A stretch of DNA of 64,000 bases from Zoogloea sp. (GCA_016703645.1 JADJBR010000010.1:62001-126000); one strand, 5' to 3'. Shown: positions 49,505 through 59,718, counted from the first letter of the stretch. Numbers and translations: made by a program. Notes: generated by a model not told the origin, from the letters alone.

Positions 49505-50440
49505 ATGAACACACCTCTCCGAGCAACCGGCCTGCCCATCGCTGCAGTCGAGCGCGACACCGGCCTGGCCAAGGACACCCTCCGCGTCTGGGAACGTCGT
49601 TACGGCTTCCCGCAGCCCGGGCGGGACGCCAATGGGGAGCGGACCTATCCGCTGGAGCAGGTGGACAAGCTGCGCCTGATCCGGCGTCTGATCGATCAGG
49701 GTCTGCGCCCGGCGAAGATCATCGGCCTCGACATGCAGGCCCTGGCGGGCATGCTCGACGAAATAGGCAAGCCCCGTGACGGCGGCGACCCGGAGCGCTG
49801 CGCCCAGTTCGCGGCCATCCTCAAGTTCGTGCGCCTGCACCTCCATGAGGATCTGCGGCGCACCCTGCAGCAGCTACTGATGAAACTCGGCCTGCAACGC
49901 TTCGTCAGCGAGGTGGTGGCGCCCCTCAACCGCGTGGTGGGTGACGCCTGGCTGCGCGGAGAGCTGGAGGTACCTGAAGAGCATCTCTACACGGAGCAGA
50001 TCCAGAACATCCTGCGGGCCGCAATCAGTGCCCATGCCGCCCTGCGCAGCGGGCGCCCGGTGGTGATGCTGACCACCTTTCCCGAGGAACAGCATGCGCT
50101 CGGCCTGTTGATGGTGGAGGCAACCCTCACGCCGGAAGGCGCCTGCTGCGTCTCCCTGGGCACCCAGACCCCCCTTGAGGACATCCGCAACGCTGCCACC
50201 GGCGGGCGCTTCGACATCATTGCGGTCTCCTTCAGCTCGGCCTACCCGGCCCGCCAGGCCATTGATGGCCTGCGCACCCTGCGCAGCGGACTGCCGGAGC
50301 AGGTCAGTCTATGGGCGGGCGGCGCAGCCCTGCAGGGGGCCGCCAGGAAACTCCCGGGCATCACGGTCTTCGAGTCCATTGATGATCTACCCGGCGCCCT
50401 CGATGCCTGGCGCAGGGCTTACTGTGCCACTCAGGCATAA
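49505..50440 (+). CDS. MerR-family B12-dependent photoreceptor regulator (CarH/LitR-like)
   Basis: The 311-residue protein has a MerR helix-turn-helix (LPIAAVERDTGLAKDTLRVW then ERRYGFPQPGR), a four-helix cap with the W-x9-EH motif (Trp149; Glu159-His160 in GDAWLRGELEVPEEHLYTEQ) and a cobalamin-binding Rossmann domain with E-x-H-x2-G (Glu195, His197, Gly200 in FPEEQHALGLL). These are the residues that hold adenosylcobalamin in CarH, where light breaks the Co–C bond and releases DNA. It is divergent from the small gene/GPx/folE2 unit across paired operators. ATG 49505 is chosen for its AGGA; ATG 49478 lies before operator 2. Its end overlaps convergent gluQ by 10 bases. Confidence 0.92.
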   Translation: MNTPLRATGLPIAAVERDTGLAKDTLRVWERRYGFPQPGRDANGERTYPLEQVDKLRLIRRLIDQGLRPAKIIGLDMQALAGMLDEIGKPRDGGDPERCAQFAAILKFVRLHLHEDLRRTLQQLLMKLGLQRFVSEVVAPLNRVVGDAWLRGELEVPEEHLYTEQIQNILRAAISAHAALRSGRPVVMLTTFPEEQHALGLLMVEATLTPEGACCVSLGTQTPLEDIRNAATGGRFDIIAVSFSSAYPARQAIDGLRTLRSGLPEQVSLWAGGAALQGAARKLPGITVFESIDDLPGALDAWRRAYCATQA

Positions 50441-51360
50441 GCGGGACACGGTGCCGCACGGCAGGACGGAACCCGTGCCAGTGACCAATTCCGCAAGGCC
50501 CATTGCCAGACATCGCTGAGGCCGCCATCCGCCAACCCCGGCGGGGGGCTCTGCCCAAGGAAGGCAAGGGCATCCACGAGCACACGGGCGGGCGGCGCCC
50601 CTGCCACGCTGCGGGCCAGCGTCTGCTTGGAGAGTTTCTCCCCCGCCCCGTTGATCGCCACAGGAAGGTGGGCGTAGGACGGCGTGGGCAAGGCAAGCAG
50701 GTGCTGAAGCACGATCTGGCGCGCCGTCGAGTCGAGCAGATCCGCCCCCCGGACCACCTCCGTCACCCCAGCCTCCGCATCGTCCACCACCACTGCCAGC
50801 TGGTAGGCAAAGAGGCCGTCGGCGCGCAACAGCACGAAGTCCCCCACATCGGCAGACACGTCCTCTTCGATCCGGCCCTGAATGCCGTCCAGAAAGACGA
50901 TCCGGCCCGGCGGCACCCGCAGACGCCAGGCACGGGCCTCACGACCGGCCGGCAGCCCCGCCCGGCAGGTACCCGGGTAACGACGCGTGCCATCCCGGGC
51001 CAGGCCGGAATCGGCCATCTCCTTGCGGGTGCACGCGCACCCGAAGAGCTGCCCGTCCGCCTTCAGGCGGGCGAAAGCCTCGCGGTAAGCGGCCGTGCGC
51101 CGGCTTTGCCAGACCACCTCGCCATCCCAGGCAAAGCCAAAGGCTTCAAGGGTGCGCAAGATGCCGTCCGCCGCACCTGGGACGCTGCGCGGAAGGTCCA
51201 CATCCTCGATACGCAACAACCAGCGCCCCTGCCGGCTTCGTGCCGACAGGCAGCTACCAAGAGCCGCCACCATCGAGCCGAAATGCAGGGGCCCGCTTGG
51301 CGATGGGGCAAATCGCCCGACGGGTGGAACCGTCGGCGCATCCGCCACGTCATTCCTCAT
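50431..51360 (-). CDS. gluQ: Glutamyl-Q tRNA(Asp) synthetase
   Basis: The 309-residue protein is a truncated GluRS-like enzyme that attaches Glu to queuosine in tRNA-Asp. It has the HIGH-type start VGRFAPSPSGPLHFGSMVAA, WLLRIEDVDLPRSVPGAAD, a zinc knuckle (CACTRKEM with RYPGTC) and the KLSKQT KMSKS-type loop. It lacks an anticodon-binding domain, as expected. The C-terminal tail is slightly longer than usual. Confidence 0.95.
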   Translation of the reverse strand: MRNDVADAPTVPPVGRFAPSPSGPLHFGSMVAALGSCLSARSRQGRWLLRIEDVDLPRSVPGAADGILRTLEAFGFAWDGEVVWQSRRTAAYREAFARLKADGQLFGCACTRKEMADSGLARDGTRRYPGTCRAGLPAGREARAWRLRVPPGRIVFLDGIQGRIEEDVSADVGDFVLLRADGLFAYQLAVVVDDAEAGVTEVVRGADLLDSTARQIVLQHLLALPTPSYAHLPVAINGAGEKLSKQTLARSVAGAPPARVLVDALAFLGQSPPPGLADGGLSDVWQWALRNWSLARVPSCRAAPCPAYA

Positions 51361-51759
51361 GCCTTTTCCATTTAACAGAAATATACAAAACTAAACGAAT
51401 CAATCACTTACCAAAACCGACCGCAAAACCTATGACTTTCGGCATATTCCGCTTCCGGCAATGCCCCCGGATAATCAATTCACGAATCGGTTTTCCCCCA
51501 GTCGCCCATTGTCGCAGTGATTCGGCAAGCCCCGGAAGGGACCGACCACGCCGACGTACGACACCGGCGGGCTTGGGCGTGGTGACGCAACAGGACCGTT
51601 TCTCTGCTTCTGTTGTCTCCGGGGGGCGCCGCACGTACCGAGGCGAATTCAACATACCGGGAGAGGATCTGTGCATAGGTGGCGTTCCGGGCTCTCCGAA
51701 GCAATCAACCGCGGTTTAGAGGCGCAACGACCTCCCGTTCCCCTCCCAACTCCATTCCA
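51361..51759. other. Intergenic region before the GGDEF-protein gene
   Basis: I see no gene. The first ~120 bases are AT-rich next to GC-rich surroundings and probably hold promoters for gluQ and for the downstream gene. Short frames here have compositions typical of GC-rich non-coding DNA and lack ribosome sites. Confidence 0.5.
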
Positions 51760-53661
51760 ATGAAATCCGGCAGTATTCCCCTCTTCAGCCACGGTACCCG
51801 GCCCGCCGCCGATCTGGGCGGGACGTCCTCAGCGCCGTCATTTGCACGACGGATCCACATCCTGGGGCAGCTCGCCGGCATCGTCACACTGATCGGGCTC
51901 TGGCCCCAGGTTGATGCCCCCTGGCTGCTGCTGGTGTGGTGGGTGGGTACCAGCGCGGCGCAGTTCCTCCTCGCCGGCCTGGCCAGCCGGACACAACTGA
52001 CACGCCCCGGCACCCCCATCCACGACCCCCTGCTGCGCCACTACCTCTTTTCGGCAGTCTCCGTGATCGGAGGCGTGGCCTGGGGATGCCTCACCCTGAT
52101 CGGCCCCTACGAAGCCGGCCCCCAGGCCCAGGCCTTCCTGTTCATGGCCCTGGGGGGGGTCACCCTTGCTGGCGCCGGCATCCTGTTCGGGAGCCGCAGC
52201 GCCTGCGCAGTGTTCGTCACCGCAGTGCAGCTCCCCCTATTCATCCAGACGGTGGTCAACCCCCCTGCCACCCTGCCCCACGCCAGCGTTTTCGTCGGGG
52301 TGTTCGTGCTTTTCGCACTGAGCCTCAATGACCTCCTGGCGCTCCTGCATCGGGGCGCCGTTTTCGTCGAGGTGGCAGCCAGCGAGCGATCCGACGTCCA
52401 GCAGATCCTGCTCGACAATACCGATGAAGCCCTCGTCCTGGCCCACGGACACCACATCCAGCACTGGAACCGGCGTTTCTCCGAGCTGATGCAGGTGACC
52501 GACACCCAGCTTCCAATCCGACACCTGGACGCCTGTCTCGCCAATCGCACGGAATGGCGTCGGCACGCCCGCGCGGCCATCGACGCCCTGGGCCGGGGAG
52601 AACCCTATCGCAGCGTGACGCGCCTGCGCCGGGCCGATGGCAGCGAGTTCTGGGCCGAACTCTCCGGCCGGCGGGTCGAAGGCAGCAGCACTCCAACACA
52701 GATCGTGTGGGCGGCAAGCGAGATATCCGATCGGATCGAGGCCGAAACCCGCGCCGCCCTGGCCCATGACCAACTGTTCGCCCTTGTCGGCCAGAGCGCC
52801 GACTGGTACTGGCAGACCGACAACCAACACCGCCTGATGCAGGTCACCCCCCTGTCGGGATCCGACAAGGACGGACTGGAGCGGCACATCGGCCGCAAGT
52901 GGTGGCAGTTCCCCGTCGGCGGACAAGGCCCCCGCCCGGCACATGGGGCGCTAAGGCGCACCTTCGAGCTGCGGGAGGCCTTCCGCGATCTTGAGGTGGA
53001 AGTCCCCGATGGCAGCCATGCGCCACGCCGCCTGCAGCTCAGCGGCACCCAACGATTCGACGGGCATGGCAGCTTCCTCGGCTACCACGGCATCGCCAGC
53101 GACGTGACGGAACGTATCCGCGCCCAGGAACACATCCGCTTCCTTGCCTATCATGATCCGCTCACCGGCCTGCCCAATCGCCGCCTGCTGATGGACCGGC
53201 TGGAACAATCCATCGCCCGTGCCCTGCGTTACCAGGCGCGCATCGGCGTCATTCTGGTGGACGTGGACGATTTCAAGCGCATCAACGATCTGGCTGGCCA
53301 TGGCACCGGAGACCGGATTCTCGTGGAGGTGGCCGACCGCCTGCGCCATGGTGTGCGCGCCTGCGATACGGTGGCACGACTCGAGGGCGACGCCTTCGCG
53401 ATCCTGCTGCCGGAGCTGGAGAGTGCGGGCGCCGCCGAACCCGTGGCCGCCAAGATCCTGTCCCTCCTGCATCAGCCCCTGGCCCAGCCCTCACCGCGCA
53501 GCGCCCTGGGCGCCAGCCTCGGCATCGCCACCTTCCCTGACGACGCCGAGAATGGCGATGGGCTGCTGCGCATGGCCGACGCCCGCATGCTGCGGGCCAA
53601 GCGGCGCGGCGGGCAACGCATCGAACGCGCCAGCCCCGCCCTGGCCCGGGATCACGCGTAG
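51760..53661 (+). CDS. PAS/GGDEF membrane protein with degenerate active site
   Basis: The 633-residue protein has five to six membrane helices (about residues 30–190), two PAS-like regions (ILLDNTDEALVLAHGHHIQH; FALVGQSADWYWQTDNQHRL) and a GGDEF domain (LAYHDPLTGLPNRRLLMDRL, VDVDDFKRINDLAGHGTGD). The active-site loop reads EGDAF instead of GGDEF, so diguanylate cyclase activity is doubtful. The inhibitory site RxxD (RACD, five residues before) is kept, which suggests it may bind c-di-GMP as a receptor. No EAL domain follows. ATG 51760 has no strong ribosome site. Confidence 0.87.
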   Translation: MKSGSIPLFSHGTRPAADLGGTSSAPSFARRIHILGQLAGIVTLIGLWPQVDAPWLLLVWWVGTSAAQFLLAGLASRTQLTRPGTPIHDPLLRHYLFSAVSVIGGVAWGCLTLIGPYEAGPQAQAFLFMALGGVTLAGAGILFGSRSACAVFVTAVQLPLFIQTVVNPPATLPHASVFVGVFVLFALSLNDLLALLHRGAVFVEVAASERSDVQQILLDNTDEALVLAHGHHIQHWNRRFSELMQVTDTQLPIRHLDACLANRTEWRRHARAAIDALGRGEPYRSVTRLRRADGSEFWAELSGRRVEGSSTPTQIVWAASEISDRIEAETRAALAHDQLFALVGQSADWYWQTDNQHRLMQVTPLSGSDKDGLERHIGRKWWQFPVGGQGPRPAHGALRRTFELREAFRDLEVEVPDGSHAPRRLQLSGTQRFDGHGSFLGYHGIASDVTERIRAQEHIRFLAYHDPLTGLPNRRLLMDRLEQSIARALRYQARIGVILVDVDDFKRINDLAGHGTGDRILVEVADRLRHGVRACDTVARLEGDAFAILLPELESAGAAEPVAAKILSLLHQPLAQPSPRSALGASLGIATFPDDAENGDGLLRMADARMLRAKRRGGQRIERASPALARDHA

Positions 53662-54527
53662 CGCAGGCGTCGGCTACGCTCGAGACGCTCGGCGAATTTC
53701 GGAAAATCCAGCCCGGTGCGCTGGCGCAGCGCCTTGGCCTGGTTGCCGATCTCGCGCCAGCGCGGCGCAAAGCCGGGGGCGCGGATGGCCAGTACGATGT
53801 CGTTGCCATCGGCCAGGGACATGGTCAGCACCCGATCATCGAAAACCTCGGCGATCATCGCCAGATGGGCTGCCCGGTCAAGCCGCTCGCCAGCCAGATT
53901 GGCCACCATCACACCACGCCCGGCCAGGGCATCATGCACTGTCTGGTAGAAGTATCTGGAGTTCACCGAACCCGAGATGCCATGGCGATCGAAGGCATCC
54001 ATCACGATCACGTCCGGCCTCTCGCCCCACCCCCCGCTCTCGATCACCGCGTCGGCCCCGTCACCCTCCCGCACCTGCAGGCGCTCATCGTCGGGTGGCA
54101 GCTCGAACTGGTCACGAAAGGCAATCACCCGGGGGTCGATCTCCACCACCGTGATGCGCGCCGACCCCACATTCCGATAGCAGAACTTGGCCAGCGAGCC
54201 CCCCCCCAGCCCCAGCATGAGGATGTTGCGCGGCTTTGGCAGGAAGAGCAGGAAGCTCATCATCGCCTGGGTGTAGTCCAGTTCCAGGGCGAAGGGATCC
54301 TTCAGGCTCATGGTGCTCTGGATCAGGGACAAGGAGAAATGCAGGCTGCGGGTGGTGCCGTCGTCGATGATGAAGGGCTTGTCATAGGCCCCGGAGACCA
54401 CCTGGCCGAGCACCGCGCGGGTGTCGCAGTCGGCCGGCTCAAGCAGGCGGATCGTATCCCCATCGGAAAAGAAGGGGCTGGGCAGAACGAGGACGTTGGG
54501 AGTCTCGGCGGCAGGCACGGCGGGCAT
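53652..54527 (-). CDS. Spermidine-synthase-like protein
   Basis: The 291-residue protein has the polyamine-synthase/methyltransferase Rossmann core: NILMLGLGGGSLAKFCYRNV, ITVVEIDPRVIAFRDQFELP and PDVIVMDAFDRHGISGSVNS, with SLSLIQSTMSLKDPFALELD before it. It lacks an obvious signal or membrane part. Such stand-alone homologues often do not make spermidine, so the substrate is open. It converges with and overlaps the GGDEF gene by 10 bases. Confidence 0.82.
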   Translation of the reverse strand: MPAVPAAETPNVLVLPSPFFSDGDTIRLLEPADCDTRAVLGQVVSGAYDKPFIIDDGTTRSLHFSLSLIQSTMSLKDPFALELDYTQAMMSFLLFLPKPRNILMLGLGGGSLAKFCYRNVGSARITVVEIDPRVIAFRDQFELPPDDERLQVREGDGADAVIESGGWGERPDVIVMDAFDRHGISGSVNSRYFYQTVHDALAGRGVMVANLAGERLDRAAHLAMIAEVFDDRVLTMSLADGNDIVLAIRAPGFAPRWREIGNQAKALRQRTGLDFPKFAERLERSRRLRYA

Positions 54528-54571
54528 CCAGCGGAGGGCGGAGGCGCATTGTAAACCCCCGTGACGACCCG

Positions 54572-55045
54572 TCACGGCGTATCGCGGCAGGCAGGGCACA
54601 CCGCACCGATCTCCACCTCGGGACTCTCGAGCCGATGCCCCGCCGCCGCCAGGCTGGCCGCAAGGGCAGTCATCACGGCATCGTCCTGGAGTTCGGTGAC
54701 CCCATTGCAACGGGGGCAGACGAGGAAGAGCCCCGGCATCTGCGCCTGGTGGCAGTGCTGACTGCACGCCACAAAGAGGTTCATCCGCCCAACCTTGTGG
54801 GCCAGACCCTGCTCGATCAGAAAATCCAGCGCCCGATAGACCGTCGGAGGCGAGGCGCCCGGCTTGTCGGCCTTGATTCGCTCCAGCAGATCGTAGGCCT
54901 TCAACCCGCGGGGGTGCCGCAACAGCAGCGCCAGAACCAGACGCCGGATGGGGGTCAGACTGGCGCCACGACTGCGACAGCTCACCTCGGCCTGATCGAG
55001 GAAACCGGTTTCGACAGCGTCTGGGGAAGGGGCGGCACTATTCAT
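54572..55045 (-). CDS. zur: Fur-family zinc regulator Zur
   Basis: The 157-residue protein has a Fur winged helix (SLTPIRRLVLALLLRHPRGL, KADKPGASPPTVYRALDFLI, EQGLAHKVGRMNLFVAC) and structural zinc cysteines (FLVCPRCNGV and AVCPACRDTP). The HCHQAQMPGLFLVC stretch fits the sensory zinc site of Zur. It is divergent from a COG0523/hisI operon with a perfect palindrome between them, as for zur elsewhere. The ATG at 55045 is used; a GTG at 55057 is possible. Confidence 0.9.
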   Translation of the reverse strand: MNSAAPSPDAVETGFLDQAEVSCRSRGASLTPIRRLVLALLLRHPRGLKAYDLLERIKADKPGASPPTVYRALDFLIEQGLAHKVGRMNLFVACSQHCHQAQMPGLFLVCPRCNGVTELQDDAVMTALAASLAAAGHRLESPEVEIGAVCPACRDTP

Positions 55046-55062
55046 CGGGCAATTCACACAAG

Positions 55063-55094
55063 GGGTGATGCAATGTTATAACATTGCATCACCC
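55063..55094. promoter_or_regulatory. Zur operator: perfect 32-bp palindrome
   Basis: GGGTGATGCAATGTTA is followed directly by its exact complement TAACATTGCATCACCC. The centre ATGTTATAACAT matches the Zur box of proteobacteria. It lies 19 bases before the hisI ATG and 18 bases before the zur ATG, so one site can silence both directions when zinc is sufficient. Confidence 0.93.
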
Positions 55095-55112
55095 TCAGAT
55101 TGTCAGTGCACC

Positions 55113-55549
55113 ATGTTAACTCGACTTGAGTCCGCCCCTCCCGGCAGTCAGCTCCCTCTTGAAGCGGTGCTCGACGGCCTTCCCTGGACCCCGGACGGCC
55201 TGATCACCGCCATCGCCCAGCAATACGACACGGGTGAGGTGCTGATGCTGGCATGGATGAACCGGGCAGCCCTCGTGGAAACCCTGAGCACCGGCCAGGC
55301 CTGCTACTGGTCCCGCGCCCGGCGCAGCCTGTGGCGCAAGGGCGAGACCTCGGGCTGTCGGCGGCGCGTCATCGATGTCCGCTTCGACTGCGACGGCGAC
55401 GCCGTGCTGCTGCAGGTGGACCAGCTCGGCGGCGCCTGCCATACCGGGCGGCGCAGTTGCTTTTACAACGGCGTGCGCGGTGACCGGATCGAAGTCCTCG
55501 ACGCCCCACGCCCTCCCCTGCCCGCCCCGATTTTCCATAAGGAGACCCC

Positions 55550-55553
<4 letters not shown>
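55113..55553 (+). CDS. hisI: Phosphoribosyl-AMP cyclohydrolase paralogue
   Basis: The 146-residue protein opens the purine ring of PR-AMP in histidine synthesis. Expected segments are present: [38 protein letters not shown], Mg-binding [12 protein letters not shown] and the zinc ligands in [13 protein letters not shown]. Its location in a Zur-controlled operon, without other his genes, marks it as the zinc-starvation copy rather than the housekeeping gene. The stop overlaps the next start by ATGA. Confidence 0.92.
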
Positions 55554-56771
<1,218 letters not shown>

Positions 56772-56779
<8 letters not shown>

Positions 56780-56927
56780 GCACGAGGAGCGCGACCCCCG
56801 GATTCCCATCACCCTGCTCACCGGCTTTCTCGGTGCCGGCAAGACGACCCTGTTGAACCAGCTCCTGCGTCGGCCGGAGATGGCCCGGGCGGCCTCTTCC
56901 CGGTCTGGCTCGCCCCCTGCCAGGTGA
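56772..56927 (+). pseudogene. Second COG0523 GTPase, 5' remnant
   Basis: The frame starts in proper operon position and encodes [20 protein letters not shown] followed by QLLRRPEMA, a COG0523 N-terminus with an intact P loop. It then runs out of frame into the tail of a threonyl-tRNA synthetase and stops at 56927 after 51 residues. The rest of the gene is lost through a deletion, with the joint at about 56884–56892. Confidence 0.88.
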
Positions 56928-57253
56928 AGGTCCTCACCATCAGCAGCGCCCAGGACGACTACGCACGCGGGCTCGTCCGAACCCTGAAGCAGGCCGGTCT
57001 GCGGGCCGCTGCCGATCTGCGCAACGAGAAGATCGGCTTCAAGATCCGCGAGCACACCCTGCAGAAGATCCCCTACCTGACCATCGTCGGCGAACAGAAA
57101 AGGCAGCGGGGTCAGGTCGCCCTGCGCGCCCACGACGGCACCGACCTGGGCAGCCTCTCACGTGCAGCGTTCATGGAGCAGCTTCTCCGCGCAGCCCGGT
57201 CGCCCCTGCACGACACCCTCTCTCCCTGCAACACCACCCCACCCTCGCCATGA
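56891..57253 (+). pseudogene. Threonyl-tRNA synthetase paralogue, 3' remnant (anticodon-binding domain)
   Basis: The frame reads GLFPVWLAPCQVKVLTISSA, then QDDYARGLVRTLKQAGLRAA, DLRNEKIGFKIREHTLQKIP and YLTIVGEQ, the ThrRS anticodon-binding domain. The catalytic and editing domains are missing. ThrRS needs zinc, and second thrS copies are known members of Zur regulons, which explains its presence. Its stop overlaps the pyrC-like ATG, so the original operon coupling persists. Confidence 0.9.
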
Positions 57254-58581
57254 CCCGACGCATCCTCATCCGCAACGCCCGGCTGGTGAATGAAGGCCGC
57301 ATCGTCGATGGCGACCTGCTTGTCGCCGACGGCCGCATCGACCGAATCGCCGGCAGCATCACCCTCGCCGCGGAGATCGAGATCGACGCGGCGGGCGCCT
57401 GGCTGCTGCCCGGCATGATCGACGACCAGGTGCACTTCCGTGAGCCCGGCCTGACCCACAAGGGCTGCATCGCCAGCGAATCGGCGGCGGCCGTGGCCGG
57501 GGGCATCACCAGCTTCATGGACATGCCCAACACCCGCCCGCCCACACTCGACATGGCCGCCGTCGACGCCAAGCGGTCCCTCGCCGCCGCTGGCAGCCAC
57601 GCCAACTACGCCTTTCACCTGGGGGTGTCCACCCACAACCTGGACGCCGTGGCCGCCGCCGACCCAACCCGCATCGCCGGCATCAAGGTCTTCATGGGGG
57701 CCTCCACCGGTGACATGCTGGTGGACGACCCGGCCGTGCTGGAGCGCCTGTTTGCCTGTGCCCCCACCCTCCTGCTGGCCCATTGCGAGGACACCCCCAC
57801 CATCCTGGCCAACGAGGCCGCCTGGCGGGCGCGTTGCGGCGACGACATCCCCTTCGACGCCCACCCCCTGATCCGCAGCGCCGAGGCCTGCTACCGCTTC
57901 TCGTCCCTGGCGGTGGGCCTGGCCCGTCGGCACCGCGCGCGGCTCCACGTGCTGCACCTGTCCACCGCCCGGGAGCTGGCCCTGTTCGACGACGGCCCCC
58001 TGGCCGGCAAACAGATCACCGCCGAAGCCTGCCTCCATCACCTGCTGTTCGACGACAGCGGCTACGCCACCCTGGGCAGCCTGCTCAAGTGCAACCCGGC
58101 GGTGAAGACCCGGCAGGACCGGGACGCCCTGCGCGCGGCCGTGGTCAGCGGACGCATCGACGTGATCGGCACCGACCACGCCCCCCATACCCGGGCCGAG
58201 AAGGCCGCCCCCTACGCCACCGCCCCGTCCGGCCTGCCCCTGGTCCAGCACGCCCTGCCGGCGCTGATGGAGCTGGTGCACGACGGGGTGCTGGATCGCC
58301 CAACCCTGGTCCGGCGCTGCAGCCACGCCGTCGCCGACCTGTTCCAGATCCGTGATCGCGGCTACCTGCGGGAGGGCTACTGGGCCGATCTCGTCCTGGT
58401 CGCCGATCAGGATCACGCCGTGGATGCCGACCCCATCCTCGGCCGCTGCGGCTGGACCCCGTTCGCCGGCCGGCACTTCCGCTCCCGGGTTCTCACCACC
58501 CTGGTGTCCGGACAGATCGCCTGGCAGGACGGCCGGCTCAACCCCGCCTGCCGCGGCGAAGCCCTCCAGTTCAACCGCTGA
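57250..58581 (+). CDS. Dihydroorotase-like paralogue (class I type)
   Basis: The 443-residue amidohydrolase has LPGMIDDQVHFREPGLTHKG, the Lys to be carboxylated in IAGIKVFMGASTGDML, LLLAHCED, LHVLHLSTARE and the catalytic Asp in DVIGTDHAPHTRAEKA. It is longer and of a different class from the housekeeping pyrC at 9141–10181. PyrC2 proteins of Zur regulons replace zinc-starved dihydroorotase. It continues the operon by overlapping the ThrRS remnant. Confidence 0.92.
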   Translation: MTRRILIRNARLVNEGRIVDGDLLVADGRIDRIAGSITLAAEIEIDAAGAWLLPGMIDDQVHFREPGLTHKGCIASESAAAVAGGITSFMDMPNTRPPTLDMAAVDAKRSLAAAGSHANYAFHLGVSTHNLDAVAAADPTRIAGIKVFMGASTGDMLVDDPAVLERLFACAPTLLLAHCEDTPTILANEAAWRARCGDDIPFDAHPLIRSAEACYRFSSLAVGLARRHRARLHVLHLSTARELALFDDGPLAGKQITAEACLHHLLFDDSGYATLGSLLKCNPAVKTRQDRDALRAAVVSGRIDVIGTDHAPHTRAEKAAPYATAPSGLPLVQHALPALMELVHDGVLDRPTLVRRCSHAVADLFQIRDRGYLREGYWADLVLVADQDHAVDADPILGRCGWTPFAGRHFRSRVLTTLVSGQIAWQDGRLNPACRGEALQFNR

Positions 58582-58589
58582 CACCCGCC

Positions 58590-58961
58590 ATGCACGAACT
58601 CTCCCGCGCCTTCCTCTTCGAGGCAGCCCACACCCTGCAACGGGACATCGGCACCGAGGGCAGCCGGCGCATCCACGGCCACAGCTACCGCGCCACCATC
58701 ACCCTGGCCGGGGTACCCGACCCCGTCACCGGCATGCTGATCGACATCGGCCACCTGGATACCCTCCTCGCCGACACCCGTGACGCCCTCGACCACCGCT
58801 TCCTGGATGAAGTGCCCGGCCTGGGTCCCGCCACCCTCGAGAACCTGTGCAGCTTCCTGTGGGCCCGGCTCGCCCCCAGCCTGCCGCAGCTTCACCGGGT
58901 CACGGTCAGTCGCGACCTGTCCGGCGACGCCTGCAGCTTCGTCGGGAAGGCCGCCTGCTGA
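58590..58961 (+). CDS. QueD/6-pyruvoyl-tetrahydropterin-synthase-like protein
   Basis: The 123-residue protein has zinc ligands in FLFEAAHTL and RRIHGHSYRATI, followed by GMLIDIGHLDTLL, DHRFLDE and PTLENL-like ATLENLCSFLWARL. Canonical QueD has Cys four residues before the HGH His; here that position is Ser, so the reaction may differ. It is probably the zinc-starvation copy of a pterin or queuosine enzyme. The stop overlaps the next start (TGATG). Confidence 0.88.
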   Translation: MHELSRAFLFEAAHTLQRDIGTEGSRRIHGHSYRATITLAGVPDPVTGMLIDIGHLDTLLADTRDALDHRFLDEVPGLGPATLENLCSFLWARLAPSLPQLHRVTVSRDLSGDACSFVGKAAC

Positions 58962-59701
58962 TGCATCCCCTCACCCACACCCTGGCGGCCTGCGTCGTCG
59001 GGGGCCTCCTCAGCATGGGGGCTGCCGCGCTACTGACCTTCGGGCTCCCCCGCCGCTGGCTGACGCGCATGATCAGCTTCTCCACCGGCGTGCTGCTGGC
59101 CACCGCCTTCCTGGACCTGCTGCCCGAAGCCGCCGAGGCCGGCCTCGAGACCCACACCCTCTTTGCCCTGCTGCTGGCCGGCCTGCTTGGCTTCTTCTTT
59201 CTGGAAAAGGCCGCCCTGTGGCGCCACAGCCACGACGCCCCCGCGCACAGCCATGATCTGGCCCGGACGGTGCCGATCATCCTGCTGGGTGACACCGTCC
59301 ATAACTTCACCGACGGCCTGGTGCTGGCAGCCGCCTTCCTGGTGGATCCCCACCTGGGCTGGGCGACGGCACTGGCCATCGCCGCCCACGAAATCCCCCA
59401 GGAGGCGGGTGACTTCATCCTGCTGCTTGCTGCCGGCTGGCGCCGGAGCCGGGCCTTGCTATGGAACGGTCTGTCCAGCCTGGCCGCCGTGCTGGGTGGC
59501 CTCATCGGGCACTTCTGGCTGAGCGACGCCGGGCGCTGGCTCCCCCATGTGCTCGTCATCGCCGCCGCCAGCTTCATCTATCTCGCCGTCTCCGACCTGA
59601 TGCCCTGGCTGCGCCAGCAAAGGGGCGACCTTGCCTGGCACGGGGGCTTCATGGCGGCAGGCATCGCCCTTCTTTCGGCCGGCATGGCCTTTCTCCACTG
59701 A
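58961..59701 (+). CDS. ZIP-family zinc transporter
   Basis: The 246-residue protein has about seven to eight membrane helices and the two ZIP metal motifs in LLGDTVHNFTDGLVLAAAFL and ALAIAAHEIPQEAGDFILLL. The loop HSHDAPAHSHD is His-rich and would collect zinc. It imports zinc across the inner membrane. Position in the Zur operon agrees. Confidence 0.94.
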   Translation: MHPLTHTLAACVVGGLLSMGAAALLTFGLPRRWLTRMISFSTGVLLATAFLDLLPEAAEAGLETHTLFALLLAGLLGFFFLEKAALWRHSHDAPAHSHDLARTVPIILLGDTVHNFTDGLVLAAAFLVDPHLGWATALAIAAHEIPQEAGDFILLLAAGWRRSRALLWNGLSSLAAVLGGLIGHFWLSDAGRWLPHVLVIAAASFIYLAVSDLMPWLRQQRGDLAWHGGFMAAGIALLSAGMAFLH

Positions 59702-59718
59702 TCTCCACGGAGCCCTCC

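Noticed and set aside
51404-51719. Short frames on both strands before the GGDEF gene
   Set aside because: No ribosome sites, no similarity to known proteins, and composition typical of GC-rich intergenic DNA.
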